DNA from: Flavobacterium anseongense
GTDB lineage: Bacteria > Bacteroidota > Bacteroidia > Flavobacteriales > Flavobacteriaceae
Assembly (NCBI RefSeq): GCF_021608185.1
Contig: NZ_JAKIHN010000003.1
Span: 124,001 to 188,000, forward strand
DNA length: 64,000 bases
Direction of reading: 5' to 3'
The position numbers were made by a program, and so were the translations under genes. The notes under the pieces were generated by a model. It had not been told where the DNA came from. It searched no databases and saw only the letters and a list, made by a program, of their open reading frames with translations. Shown piece by piece: positions 35,471 to 44,351 of the stretch (positions within the stretch are counted from its first letter, which is position 1; every line of letters starts with the position of its first letter).

Positions 35471-35506
35471 TAAAAAAAACATTCCCCGCCAAGTAATGAC
35501 GGGAAA
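35471..35506 (-). terminator. Hairpin plus T run between susE and the amylase gene (possible attenuator)
   Basis: On the minus strand the imperfect stem GTCATTACTTGGC flanked by CCC/GGGG is followed by TTTTTTTT at 35479-35472, only 12 bases before the amylase ATG. There is no room for a new promoter after it, so it more likely reduces read-through than ends the operon. Confidence 0.6.
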
Positions 35507-35534
35507 TATTTTTGAAATTCAATTTAGTATTATA

Positions 35535-36704
35535 TTAATTTGGTATTAAACGCAAATTATAGTTTGCAGCATTTCTCACATCTAATACAATTTTATAGTT
35601 CCCTGCAGTTGGAACTTTCATGTTACCTCCACCTATTTTAATACCATTAGCATTGGTAGCAGCAAGTGTTTCCGTATTTCCAGACAATGTTCCCATTTTT
35701 TCAGACCAGTCATCTTTTAAACGAATAAGGAACTCGTCTGCAGTCAGAGCTAAATCTAGTGTAAACATTCTATAATATGGCGAAGCTGGATCAGTGACAA
35801 ATGTCATATAAGTTGGTGTTCCCCAACCGTTTGGAGTTGCTTGACCAATCATAGCTATTTGTCTTTTTGCAATCGTATACTTGTCGGTATTCCAATTAAC
35901 AGTTAAAAAATAAGTGCCAGCTCCATCTGTAGGTCTAATATTTTTACCGCCAGCTTGAACTAAATCTGTAAATGAATTTGGAAACTCAGTGATATCACCT
36001 TTATCACCTACCCAGTCAGGTACAGGTGTAAATTTAAATTCAGGATTAGGATTATTCATCCAAACAAAACCTTCATATTTTCCATCATTTGCTTTAGAGA
36101 ATAATTTAGGCGCATTACTTGGTGTCCAATCGGCATAACCACTGGCTCCTCCAAAATTACCCGGAACATAAAGTCTATCAAATTCATCAAATGCATCGTA
36201 AGCAGTCACAGTAACTGTTGCTTCCTGAGATTTGGCATTTAAATTAATATCAGAAGATGCTAATTGATTATTAACCAATGCATAAATTCTAATTTTATAG
36301 CTTACCGCATTCCCAATACCGCTTGGATTTGCTGCAAGAACTAAATTGTTAAAGTCTCTGGATTTAAGTGACTTTTCGAAAGATGCTCCTGGAACTGAAC
36401 TATAGTTACCCAAACTTATTGAAGGATTTAGCGTTTGGTCATCTGAAAACGAATCGGTAGACTTAACCATTTGCAGTTTATAATTCGTTGCTGCTTGGTA
36501 ACCAAAATCTGCTGATTCCCATTGTACAACTACTGCTTCATCTCCCGCTGTTGCAGCCGTTAATACAAACGTACCATCTACAGGAGCTGACATTGTAAAA
36601 TCATCCGCTTCTTTAGCCACAGGATCTTTACTGTCTTCTGAACAAGAATACAATCCAATAGTTACAAAGGTGACTAAAAATGCTTTTTTAATTATATTTT
36701 TCAT
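35535..36704 (-). CDS. susE: SusE/SusF-like outer-membrane glucan-binding lipoprotein
   Basis: A 389-residue lipoprotein (lipobox GLYSCSED, Cys at about 21). An N-terminal Ig-like SusE domain (TMSAPVDGTFVLTAATAGDEAVVVQWESADFGYQ, about 38-75) is followed by two carbohydrate-binding modules; the aromatic-rich FVWMNNPNPEFKFTPVPDW and MIGQATPNGWG repeats are typical of SusE/SusF starch-binding modules. It would sit on the outer surface and hold alpha-glucans near SusCD. The gene lies 20 bases after susD and 75 bases before the amylase gene, in the same operon. Confidence 0.88.
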   Translation of the reverse strand: MKNIIKKAFLVTFVTIGLYSCSEDSKDPVAKEADDFTMSAPVDGTFVLTAATAGDEAVVVQWESADFGYQAATNYKLQMVKSTDSFSDDQTLNPSISLGNYSSVPGASFEKSLKSRDFNNLVLAANPSGIGNAVSYKIRIYALVNNQLASSDINLNAKSQEATVTVTAYDAFDEFDRLYVPGNFGGASGYADWTPSNAPKLFSKANDGKYEGFVWMNNPNPEFKFTPVPDWVGDKGDITEFPNSFTDLVQAGGKNIRPTDGAGTYFLTVNWNTDKYTIAKRQIAMIGQATPNGWGTPTYMTFVTDPASPYYRMFTLDLALTADEFLIRLKDDWSEKMGTLSGNTETLAATNANGIKIGGGNMKVPTAGNYKIVLDVRNAANYNLRLIPN

Positions 36705-36724
36705 AATTATATTTTTTTATTAAA

Positions 36725-38281
36725 TTAATTATATCCAGGATTTTGCGTCAAATTCGGATTCGCATCTAACGCCGTCAAAGGGATAGGGAAAACATTGTAA
36801 TAATCCGGAATTGAAGTTCCGTTTAATGTGTTTCCTTTCCATGGCCATAAGTAGGAACCTCCGGTAAACTTACCAAAACGGATTAAGTCTGTTCTTCTTA
36901 CTCCTTCAAAATTTAACTCTCTTCCTCTTTCATCTAAAATGAAGTCTAGTGTTAAATCAGCCTGTGCAATTGAGCTTGCATTACTTCTGCTTCTTACATT
37001 ATTAACATAAGTTAAGGCTTGTGAAGCCGAACCTCCTGTTGCTCCTCTAAGTACACATTCAGCATACATTAAGTAAGCATCTGCTAAACGGAATAACGGG
37101 AAATCGGTATTTGAAAAACTTGTAGGAGTTGATGGCCCGTTAGCATTTGAATTTCTAAATTTAACACTTGGATATCCATTTGTCCATACTTTGTAATCAG
37201 TCATTTCGAAAGTGTGACCCGCTGTCCAGAAAAGTTGACCTCTTGCGTCAGAAGTTGTTGTTATATCTCCGTACAGGTTGTACCAAGCTTTCGTTGCTCT
37301 GTGTCCGCCCCATCCATCAGTAGCTCCATAAAAGCTCAATGGCATTGTTTCAGAATTTAAATTACCATTCACTAAATAAGTAGTATTACCATAACTTTGA
37401 CTTGAAATCGCATCAGCAATCAATGGGAAAATAATCTCCGGTGAAGTATTGTTATCTGCTGAGAAGTTTTGAACGAAGTTTGGAGCTAAAGTATATCCTC
37501 CCTCAGTTATTACCTTATTAGCGTAAGTAAGTGCATCATTGTATCTGGCTGTTCCTGTATATACCTCAGCATTTAGATATAATCTTGCTAATAGCATTCT
37601 GGCAGCTGACTTATTTGCTCTTCCGTACTCATTTTGGTCTGGCAAACTGCTTTCAACAGCTAATAATTCTGACTCTACATAATTGAATAGTTCTGTTCTG
37701 GATGCTTCAGGTAAAGATTCTGTTGCTCCATAATTTTCCGTTGTAATTAATACACCTTTCCCAAAACAGTCTATCATATAATAATAAGCCAACGATCGTA
37801 AAAAACGTAATTCACTTATATACAATTCCTTATCCGGACCACTAGTATTATTAAGAGCAACTATTAAGTTAGTTGTTTGAGGCACTGTATAATAAACTCT
37901 ATCAAATAAATATCTGAAGAATTTATTGTTTTGTGTCCAGTTAGAGGTCGTTGTCAATTGGTCAAGACCATCATCTCCCCAACGGTTTTTCATGTCGTCG
38001 GCTGTAAAATCCTGTAGGTTAATAATCCCCCTTAAGAATCCTGTTTCTCCGGCATCGTTTGATACGATATCCGAACTTCCCGGACCAGAAGGGCCGGTTA
38101 ATGCAAAAGTTGCATACATTTTTGACACAAGACCTTTAGCTGCTCCCGGATTATTTTGAAGCAAATTGTCCAAAGTGTCGCCAATCAACGGTTTTTGATC
38201 CAACTCATTGGAACAAGAAGCCATTACAAAGAGTATGGCAACTACAGTTAATTTTCTAAAATTTGTTTTCATATTTTTCAT
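36725..38281 (-). CDS. susD: SusD/RagB-family nutrient-binding outer-membrane lipoprotein
   Basis: A 518-residue lipoprotein (VMASCSNE lipobox, Cys at about 23) with the SusD fold. It contains TPR-like helices, ELRFLRSLAYYYMIDCFG near residue 155, SAARMLLARLYLNAEVY, and the C-terminal RGRELNFEGVRRTDLIRFGKF and FPIPLTALDANPNLTQNPGYN motifs. SusD forms the lid of the SusC channel and binds the oligosaccharide. An alternative start at 38272 would shorten the signal by three residues. It follows susC after 6 bases. Confidence 0.95.
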   Translation of the reverse strand: MKNMKTNFRKLTVVAILFVMASCSNELDQKPLIGDTLDNLLQNNPGAAKGLVSKMYATFALTGPSGPGSSDIVSNDAGETGFLRGIINLQDFTADDMKNRWGDDGLDQLTTTSNWTQNNKFFRYLFDRVYYTVPQTTNLIVALNNTSGPDKELYISELRFLRSLAYYYMIDCFGKGVLITTENYGATESLPEASRTELFNYVESELLAVESSLPDQNEYGRANKSAARMLLARLYLNAEVYTGTARYNDALTYANKVITEGGYTLAPNFVQNFSADNNTSPEIIFPLIADAISSQSYGNTTYLVNGNLNSETMPLSFYGATDGWGGHRATKAWYNLYGDITTTSDARGQLFWTAGHTFEMTDYKVWTNGYPSVKFRNSNANGPSTPTSFSNTDFPLFRLADAYLMYAECVLRGATGGSASQALTYVNNVRSRSNASSIAQADLTLDFILDERGRELNFEGVRRTDLIRFGKFTGGSYLWPWKGNTLNGTSIPDYYNVFPIPLTALDANPNLTQNPGYN

Positions 38282-38287
38282 AGTTTT

Positions 38288-41200
38288 TTAAAAATCGATG
38301 TTTACACCCATGTTAAATGTTCTTGGTCTTGGGTAGAAATCTGTCTGAATTCCGGAAAAACTTTCCGGATCCTGACCTGGATATTTTGTTAAGATAAATA
38401 AGTTGTTAACTCCAACTGACAAACGTAATGAACTTGATTTATATAATTTATCAAATTTATATCCTAACGAAATACTTTCGCAACGTAGGAAAGTTGCATC
38501 ATGAATGAAATAATCAGAAACAACTGAATTATCTTGTATTGTAGTAAATGGTAAATAACCACTCAAAGCATTGTTAAGGTTTGTACTTTGACCTGGCAAA
38601 ACTTTCTCTTTAAATCCAAATTGATAGTCTGGGCTATTGTAAACGTTTCCACCTAACTGACCTCTGAAACTTGCATTAAAATCGAAGTTTTTGTAGTTGA
38701 ATGTAGTACCAAAACCAAATGTCCAGTTTGGAGCCATAGCTACATAATACTTATCGCCGTCATCAGTAATTTGACCATCGCCATTTCTATCAACAAATAC
38801 GTCTGGAACCGGATGTCCTGCGCTATCATATACCTGCTCATAAACCCAAGCAGAATTTGGCTGCTCACCAACAGCATGATAGGTTAATGTTCTACCAATA
38901 CCAGGTAATTTGTTCAACTCTATTCTGGAAGTACCTTTTAGCTCATCAACATTTCCAATATTGTAGGATACGTTACCATTTAAACTCCAGTTCATATTAT
39001 CTGTTGACAATAATTTCACAGTAAGATTAGCCTCAATTCCTTTTCTTGATAGCGTTCCTGCATTATCAACAAATCTGTTAGTCAAAAACTGTCCCGGTGG
39101 AAAGTTAACTAATGCCAACAAATCAGTTGTTTTACTGTAATAAGCATCAATGCTACCTGTCAACTTGCTATTCTTAAGAATATCGAAATCTAATCCAACA
39201 TTATATGTAGCCGTTTTTTCCCAAGTTAAATTTGGATTATATGGGTCGATTGAAAATGTTCCGATACCAGGTAAATATTGACCTTGTGCACTACCTATTG
39301 TGTAAGTAGGTATATATGAATAATATCCGGCAAAAGCAACATCTCTAAAATCACTGTTACCTGTAAATCCATAACCTAATCTTAATTTAAGATCATTAAC
39401 ACTGGAAGAATTTTCTAGGAAACTTTCTTGCTTGATTTTCCATGCAAGGGCTGCAGATGGAAAATAACCCCATCTGTTGTCTTTTGGAAATAAAGATGAA
39501 GCATCTGCTCTTACTGAAAAACTGAATAGGTATTTATCTAGTATGTCTATATTTGTTCTTCCAAAATAAGACTCAAGGACCATTTGCCCATAATATCTTC
39601 TATTTGGATTGTTTGCGGCCGGAGGGTTAATCTCTCTAAGACCACTATCAACATTATAACGGTATTCTGTTTTATTCCCGTCTAAAACAAAACTTTGGTA
39701 GTTGTGCCCACCTTGCACTTCAAATTTAGTAACAGTACCTGTCAATTTTTTTGAGTATGCTAAGTAAGCATCCACTGTTTTATTCATTATGGTTTGTCTC
39801 TCCAGATAATTCAACCCAGGGTTAAAGACATAATTGGTAGAAGGAGTTGACCCAATAGTAGTCCTTGTCTGATAAGTTTCAAGTGCATTATTGCTAAATT
39901 CTTCCTTAATATAAGATTGTGATGCTTCCATACCCAAGTTAACAACAGCTCTCAATTCTGGTAAGAAAGGCATTTTATAATCAAACTCAACATTACCTAA
40001 GAATTTATCGATAGTCTCAGGTCTGTATCTTTGATTCAATCTAGCTACCGGATTATATGCACCCTGAAGTAAATATCTTCCATCCCAAGATGCACTGCTA
40101 GGATTGTTTGTTTCTTGAAAATATCCTGCAAATCTATTGTCCGGACTATCTCCATATATTGGTTTTGTAGGATCCATATTTAATGAAGCATACGTAACAG
40201 CGCCAACGTCAATAGCATTTTTCTTTGAACTGAATCCTTTAGCATTAAGGTTAACTTTTAAGTTCCCATCAAGATACGTTGGAGATACGTTGAAACCAGC
40301 AGAAATTCTAGAATAGTCATTAGTCTGAATTAATCCCTCTGTTTTATTATATCCTACAGAAGCTCTAAACGGAACGTCTCCAAATATCGCAGCTCTAACA
40401 CTAAAATTATGGTCCTGACTGAATGAAGTTCTGAAAACAGCATCTTGCCAATTGGTATTAGACAAAATTCTACCTTCAATAATTCCAAGTGTTGAAGGAT
40501 CATCAACAGTAGTATCAGGCAAATTAGGATCATCAATACCTAATCTATTGGTATACTGAGGATAATTTGTTTCGATAAAAGATGTGAATTCACTAGCATT
40601 CATAACATCAATTGTTTTTCCAACCTTCCCAAAAGAGAATACATTAGAATAACTAAACTTTGGAGCTCCTGATGAAGAACCTCTTTTGGTTGTTATAATG
40701 ATAACACCATTCGAAGCTCTTGAACCATAGATAGCTGTTGCAGAAGCGTCTTTCAAAATAGTGAAAGACTCAATATCATTTGGATTTACCAAAGACAATG
40801 GATTTGATTGCCCGGCAGCCAATTTGTTATCAATCTGAACATTATCAATAATGATTAACGGACTTGATTGCGCACTTAACGAAGCACCTCCTCTAATTCT
40901 AATATTAGGAGGAGTGTCTGGCTGACCTCCATCATTAGTGATTCTAACTCCAGCCACTTTACCAACAAGTAACTGATCGGCAGAAACTATAGCTCCTTTG
41001 TTAAAATCTTTAGCCGATACTACAGAAACTGATCCGGTGGCATCTTTCTTTCTAACAGAACCATAACCTACCTGAACTACAACCTCCTGTAATTCGTTTG
41101 CGCTTTCAGCTAAGCTGATTGAAACCGATTTTTGTCCTGTAAAGGTGATGGTTTCGTTATTGTAGCCAATAAACGAAAAGACTACTTTGTCTCCGCTTTT

Positions 41201-41395
41201 TAGACCCGCTAACTGGAATTTCCCATCAAAATCTGTTGTTGTACCTGTGCTGGCACCTTGAACGTTTACATTTACTCCCGGAAGTGGCTGATTTGATTTT
41301 TTATCAATTACAACTCCACTTAAACTGCTTTGAGCCAATACGCTAAAAGGCAGTAATAAGAATAAAAATAACAACTTTTTGTAAATTGTTTTCAT
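38288..41395 (-). CDS. susC: SusC/RagA-family TonB-dependent outer-membrane transporter
   Basis: A 1035-residue outer-membrane protein. It has a signal peptide (to about residue 21), a carboxypeptidase-like regulatory domain (SGVVIDKKSNQPLPGVNVNVQG, about 24-105), a plug with IRIRGGASLS and DASATAIYGSRASNGVIIITTK, and a C-terminal beta barrel ending in an aromatic residue (NMGVNIDF). It imports oligosaccharides into the periplasm using TonB energy, in complex with SusD. It is the first gene of a four-gene minus-strand operon; two shared sequence elements and a -7-like box lie upstream. Confidence 0.96.
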   Translation of the reverse strand: MKTIYKKLLFLFLLLPFSVLAQSSLSGVVIDKKSNQPLPGVNVNVQGASTGTTTDFDGKFQLAGLKSGDKVVFSFIGYNNETITFTGQKSVSISLAESANELQEVVVQVGYGSVRKKDATGSVSVVSAKDFNKGAIVSADQLLVGKVAGVRITNDGGQPDTPPNIRIRGGASLSAQSSPLIIIDNVQIDNKLAAGQSNPLSLVNPNDIESFTILKDASATAIYGSRASNGVIIITTKRGSSSGAPKFSYSNVFSFGKVGKTIDVMNASEFTSFIETNYPQYTNRLGIDDPNLPDTTVDDPSTLGIIEGRILSNTNWQDAVFRTSFSQDHNFSVRAAIFGDVPFRASVGYNKTEGLIQTNDYSRISAGFNVSPTYLDGNLKVNLNAKGFSSKKNAIDVGAVTYASLNMDPTKPIYGDSPDNRFAGYFQETNNPSSASWDGRYLLQGAYNPVARLNQRYRPETIDKFLGNVEFDYKMPFLPELRAVVNLGMEASQSYIKEEFSNNALETYQTRTTIGSTPSTNYVFNPGLNYLERQTIMNKTVDAYLAYSKKLTGTVTKFEVQGGHNYQSFVLDGNKTEYRYNVDSGLREINPPAANNPNRRYYGQMVLESYFGRTNIDILDKYLFSFSVRADASSLFPKDNRWGYFPSAALAWKIKQESFLENSSSVNDLKLRLGYGFTGNSDFRDVAFAGYYSYIPTYTIGSAQGQYLPGIGTFSIDPYNPNLTWEKTATYNVGLDFDILKNSKLTGSIDAYYSKTTDLLALVNFPPGQFLTNRFVDNAGTLSRKGIEANLTVKLLSTDNMNWSLNGNVSYNIGNVDELKGTSRIELNKLPGIGRTLTYHAVGEQPNSAWVYEQVYDSAGHPVPDVFVDRNGDGQITDDGDKYYVAMAPNWTFGFGTTFNYKNFDFNASFRGQLGGNVYNSPDYQFGFKEKVLPGQSTNLNNALSGYLPFTTIQDNSVVSDYFIHDATFLRCESISLGYKFDKLYKSSSLRLSVGVNNLFILTKYPGQDPESFSGIQTDFYPRPRTFNMGVNIDF

Positions 41396-41426
41396 ACATT
41401 TTGTTTAGGTTAAAAAATAATTTTGT

Positions 41427-41446
41427 GCTTGTACTTAGACTTCGAA
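41427..41446. promoter_or_regulatory. Shared element B, copy 1 (susC promoter region)
   Basis: GCTTGTACTTAGACTTCGAA. An 18/20 identical copy, differing only in the two central bases, is at 42743-42762. Here it overlaps the expected transcription start of the susC operon, 32 bases before the susC start codon. Confidence 0.7.
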
Positions 41447-41449
41447 TGT

Positions 41450-41457
41450 TAAATTTA
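41450..41457 (-). promoter_or_regulatory. Possible -7 box of the susCDE-amylase operon
   Basis: TAAATTTA on the minus strand is one base off TAnnTTTG. It has the same form (TAnnTTTA) as the boxes of the regulator and MFS genes and lies between shared elements A and B. Confidence 0.45.
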
Positions 41458-41504
41458 TGTAAAAAATTCAATCAACAGAATTCAGGGCTGTTAAATATGC
41501 TTCG

Positions 41505-41517
41505 AAAACGTTTGCGT
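41505..41517. promoter_or_regulatory. Shared element A, copy 1: likely LacI-family operator
   Basis: AAAACGTTTGCGT with the palindromic core AAACGTTT, as typical of LacI-family operators. An identical 13-base copy is at 42654-42666. It lies in the 225-base gap between the divergent susC and lacI-type genes. Confidence 0.7.
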
Positions 41518-41558
41518 GTTGAAAACTTTTTGCTTTTTACAATTAATTAACGCTAAAA

Positions 41559-41589
41559 TTGATAGAATAAAAAATATCATATACCTTTA
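41559..41589 (+). promoter_or_regulatory. Promoter of the LacI-type regulator gene
   Basis: TTG (41559-41561), a 20-base spacer and TACCTTTA (41582-41589) give a near-consensus Bacteroidota promoter 31 bases before the ATG at 41621. Shared element A lies 41 bases upstream, so autoregulation is possible. Confidence 0.6.
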
Positions 41590-41620
41590 TTCAGAAATTA
41601 GTATTTATCAAATTCATAAC

Positions 41621-42640
41621 ATGAAAAGAAAAGTAACACTAAAACAAATTGCCAAAGAATTAGACGTATCAATATCTACTGTATCTAAATCGCTAAAAAA
41701 CAGTTTAGAAATCAGCGAAGACACCAGACAAAAAATTCAGGCATTTGCCAAATTATACAACTACAAACCAAACAATATAGCCCTGAGTTTAAAAAACAGA
41801 AAAACAAAAACAATTTGTATTATTATTCCTGAAATTATTCATCATTTTTTTGCAACTGTAATTAGTGGCGTTGAACAAGTAGCCAATGAAAATGGTTATA
41901 ATGTGTTAGTCTGCTTATCTGATGAATCATTTGATAAAGAAGTAATTAATATGGAAATGTTAGCCAACGGAAGCATTGATGGTTTCATCATGTCGCTATC
42001 AAAAGAAACCCAACAAAAGAAAGATTTTCACCATATCGTTGAAGTCATCAATCAGGGAATGCCGGTTGTAATGTTTGATCGTGTTACCAATGATATTTTA
42101 TGCGACAAAGTAATTATTGACGACAATTTAGCTGCTTTCAACGCCACTCAGTTTCTTATAGACAAGGGGTTTAAAAAAATAGCATTGATAACAACCGTTG
42201 ACTATGTAAGCGTAGGAAAACTAAGAACTCAAGGCTATATCAAGGCATTAAAAAACAATGACATGAATGTCGATGAAAGTCTAATTCTTAGAATTGAAGA
42301 CACCGAAAATTTTGAAACTTTAATCGAAGACTTACTGACTAATAACGATTTGGATGCTGTTTTTGCAGTAAATGAAATTTTTGCCGTAACCGCCATTAAA
42401 TTAGCCCGAAAACTAAACATCAAAGTCCCGGAAGAACTTTCGATAATTGGTTTTACCGACGGGATTATTTCAAAATATTCTACTCCAAGCATATCAACGG
42501 TTAGTCAAAACGGAATCAAAATGGGAGGAAAAGCTGCAAAAATGCTCATTGAAAGACTGGAAGCAGAAGACGAAGAAGACGAACAATACAGCACCGAAGT
42601 CATAGAAACCGAATTAGTAGAAAGAGAATCCACCATATAA
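41621..42640 (+). CDS. LacI-family transcriptional regulator of the glucan locus
   Basis: A 339-residue regulator. The N-terminal LacI-type helix-turn-helix (VTLKQIAKELDVSISTVSKSLK, residues 4-25) is followed by the hinge (YNYKPNNIALSLKNRKTKTI) and a periplasmic-binding-protein-like sensor domain (CIIIPEIIHHFFATVISGVEQVANENGYNVLVC onwards). It should bind a palindromic operator and respond to a sugar, presumably maltose or a maltodextrin. The open frame extends 35 codons upstream, but ATG 41621 starts the domain exactly and lies after the promoter. It stands between the two arms it most likely controls; the classic Bacteroides SusR regulator type is not seen here. Confidence 0.92.
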   Translation: MKRKVTLKQIAKELDVSISTVSKSLKNSLEISEDTRQKIQAFAKLYNYKPNNIALSLKNRKTKTICIIIPEIIHHFFATVISGVEQVANENGYNVLVCLSDESFDKEVINMEMLANGSIDGFIMSLSKETQQKKDFHHIVEVINQGMPVVMFDRVTNDILCDKVIIDDNLAAFNATQFLIDKGFKKIALITTVDYVSVGKLRTQGYIKALKNNDMNVDESLILRIEDTENFETLIEDLLTNNDLDAVFAVNEIFAVTAIKLARKLNIKVPEELSIIGFTDGIISKYSTPSISTVSQNGIKMGGKAAKMLIERLEAEDEEDEQYSTEVIETELVERESTI

Positions 42641-42653
42641 TTTTATCAACAAA

Positions 42654-42666
42654 AAAACGTTTGCGT
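42654..42666. promoter_or_regulatory. Shared element A, copy 2: likely LacI-family operator
   Basis: AAAACGTTTGCGT, identical over 13 bases to 41505-41517. It lies 14 bases after the regulator stop and 55 bases before the -7 box of the MFS gene. Confidence 0.7.
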
Positions 42667-42720
42667 AACTCCATGCCTGCATTTTTTTTACTTAAAACCT
42701 ACAAAATTTAAATTCTTTAT

Positions 42721-42728
42721 TATCTTTA
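42721..42728 (+). promoter_or_regulatory. Possible -7 box of the maltose catabolic operon
   Basis: TATCTTTA (one base off TAnnTTTG) lies 93 bases before the MFS start at 42822 and 14 bases before shared element B. The order operator A, -7 box, element B matches the susC side. Confidence 0.5.
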
Positions 42729-42742
42729 CGACAATTATCAAA

Positions 42743-42762
42743 GCTTGTACTTTTACTTCGAA
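42743..42762. promoter_or_regulatory. Shared element B, copy 2 (MFS operon leader)
   Basis: GCTTGTACTTTTACTTCGAA, 18/20 identical to 41427-41446. It lies about 8-27 bases after the predicted transcription start. Confidence 0.7.
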
Positions 42763-42821
42763 CTAAAATAAGTTTTGATAAGCCTCGCGCTTATCGTATT
42801 ATAAATCATTAAATTACGATA

Positions 42822-44351
42822 ATGGAAAAGCGTAAATTAGGTTTCTGGGAAATTTGGAACATGAGTTTCGGTTTCTTAGGAATACAGTTTGGTTTTGCCT
42901 TGCAGAACGCAAACACTTCTAGAATCTTCGATACACTTGGCGCAGAAGTTGACAAAATAGGACTCTATTGGTTAGCAGCACCACTAACTGGTCTGATAGT
43001 CCAACCAATTGTTGGCTATTTTTCAGATAGAACCTGGACTAGATTAGGACGAAGAAGACCTTACTTTCTTGTCGGCGCTATTTTATCGTCCATTGCATTA
43101 ATCTTCATGCCAAATTCTCCATCACTATGGATAGCTATTGGTACTTTATGGATTATGGATTCTTCCATCAATATTTCAATGGAACCATTCCGCGCATTTG
43201 TTGGCGATAATTTATCCGAAAAACAAAGAACTTTAGGTTTTGCCATGCAAAGTTTTTTTATCGGACTTGGCGCTGTTGCAGGCTCAGCACTTCCATACGT
43301 TTTTACCAATTGGTTTAATATTGAAAATACCGCACCGGAAGGAATAATTCCTCCATCAGTAAAATGGTCTTTTTACGTTGGCGGTTTTGTATTTCTCTTA
43401 GCTGTGATTTGGACAGTAGTTAAATCAAAAGAATACTCCCCCGAAGAATTAGAGGCTTTTGAAAATACTAAAAAAGAATCTACCTCATCAAACACTGATG
43501 ATTCCGAAAGTGGTTGTACCGAAAAAAGACAATTTAATATTGGCTTAGTTCTATCTGTTATAGGATTATTACTTTCTTATTGGGTTTACGACATCAATAC
43601 AACGAGTAAAAGCAGCCACAAAGAACTATATATTCTTTCTATAGGAATATTAGTTGCTGGTGTCTTATTTGCTGTGGTTTCTCAATTGAGAAAAAGAAAT
43701 GTTCGTAACGGATTTACTATTATTGTAACGGATTTATTGAATATGCCAAAAACAATGAAACAATTGGCATGGGTTCAGTTTTTCTCATGGTTTGCATTAT
43801 TTTCTATGTGGATTTATACCACTAACGCTGTTACAGGTCATGTGTTTGGAACCACAGATACAAAGTCAAAACTTTATAATGATGCGGCTGACTGGGTATC
43901 AGTAATGTTTACAGTTTACAATGGTGTGGCTGCTGCAGTAGCTTTTCTTTTACCGGTTTTAGCCAAAAGAACCAGCAACAAATTCACTCATATGCTTGCA
44001 CTAATTGCCGGAGGACTAGGATTGATTTCTATCTATTTTCTATCTGATAAGGTTGGATTATTGTTAGCAATGATAGGTGTTGGAATTGCCTGGGCAAGTA
44101 TTTTATCTATTCCTTATGCCATGCTTTCAGGAGCATTACCATCCAGCAAAATGGGTTATTATATGGGAGTTTTCAACTTCTTTATTGTAATTCCGCAAAT
44201 TGTAGCCGGAACCATTTTAGGATTTCTAGTAAACACTTTTTTCAATGACGAACCGATATATGCTCTAATTATTGGAGGATTATCAATGATATTTGCAGGA
44301 TTTTTAACGCTGACAGTATCAACAAATAAAAAGATTGACATTAATGAGTAA
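42822..44351 (+). CDS. SLC45-like MFS sugar (maltose) transporter
   Basis: A 509-residue major-facilitator protein with 12 membrane segments. The N-terminus (FWEIWNMSFGFLGIQFGFALQNANTSRIF), PIVGYFSDRTWTRLGRRRPY (about residues 66-85) and a soluble loop at about 200-235 between the two halves fit the glycoside-pentoside-hexuronide/SLC45-type sugar:proton symporters. In a locus with maltose phosphorylase, inner-membrane maltose or maltodextrin import is the expected role. It is the first gene of the plus-strand arm and overlaps pgmB by 8 bases. Confidence 0.88.
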   Translation: MEKRKLGFWEIWNMSFGFLGIQFGFALQNANTSRIFDTLGAEVDKIGLYWLAAPLTGLIVQPIVGYFSDRTWTRLGRRRPYFLVGAILSSIALIFMPNSPSLWIAIGTLWIMDSSINISMEPFRAFVGDNLSEKQRTLGFAMQSFFIGLGAVAGSALPYVFTNWFNIENTAPEGIIPPSVKWSFYVGGFVFLLAVIWTVVKSKEYSPEELEAFENTKKESTSSNTDDSESGCTEKRQFNIGLVLSVIGLLLSYWVYDINTTSKSSHKELYILSIGILVAGVLFAVVSQLRKRNVRNGFTIIVTDLLNMPKTMKQLAWVQFFSWFALFSMWIYTTNAVTGHVFGTTDTKSKLYNDAADWVSVMFTVYNGVAAAVAFLLPVLAKRTSNKFTHMLALIAGGLGLISIYFLSDKVGLLLAMIGVGIAWASILSIPYAMLSGALPSSKMGYYMGVFNFFIVIPQIVAGTILGFLVNTFFNDEPIYALIIGGLSMIFAGFLTLTVSTNKKIDINE

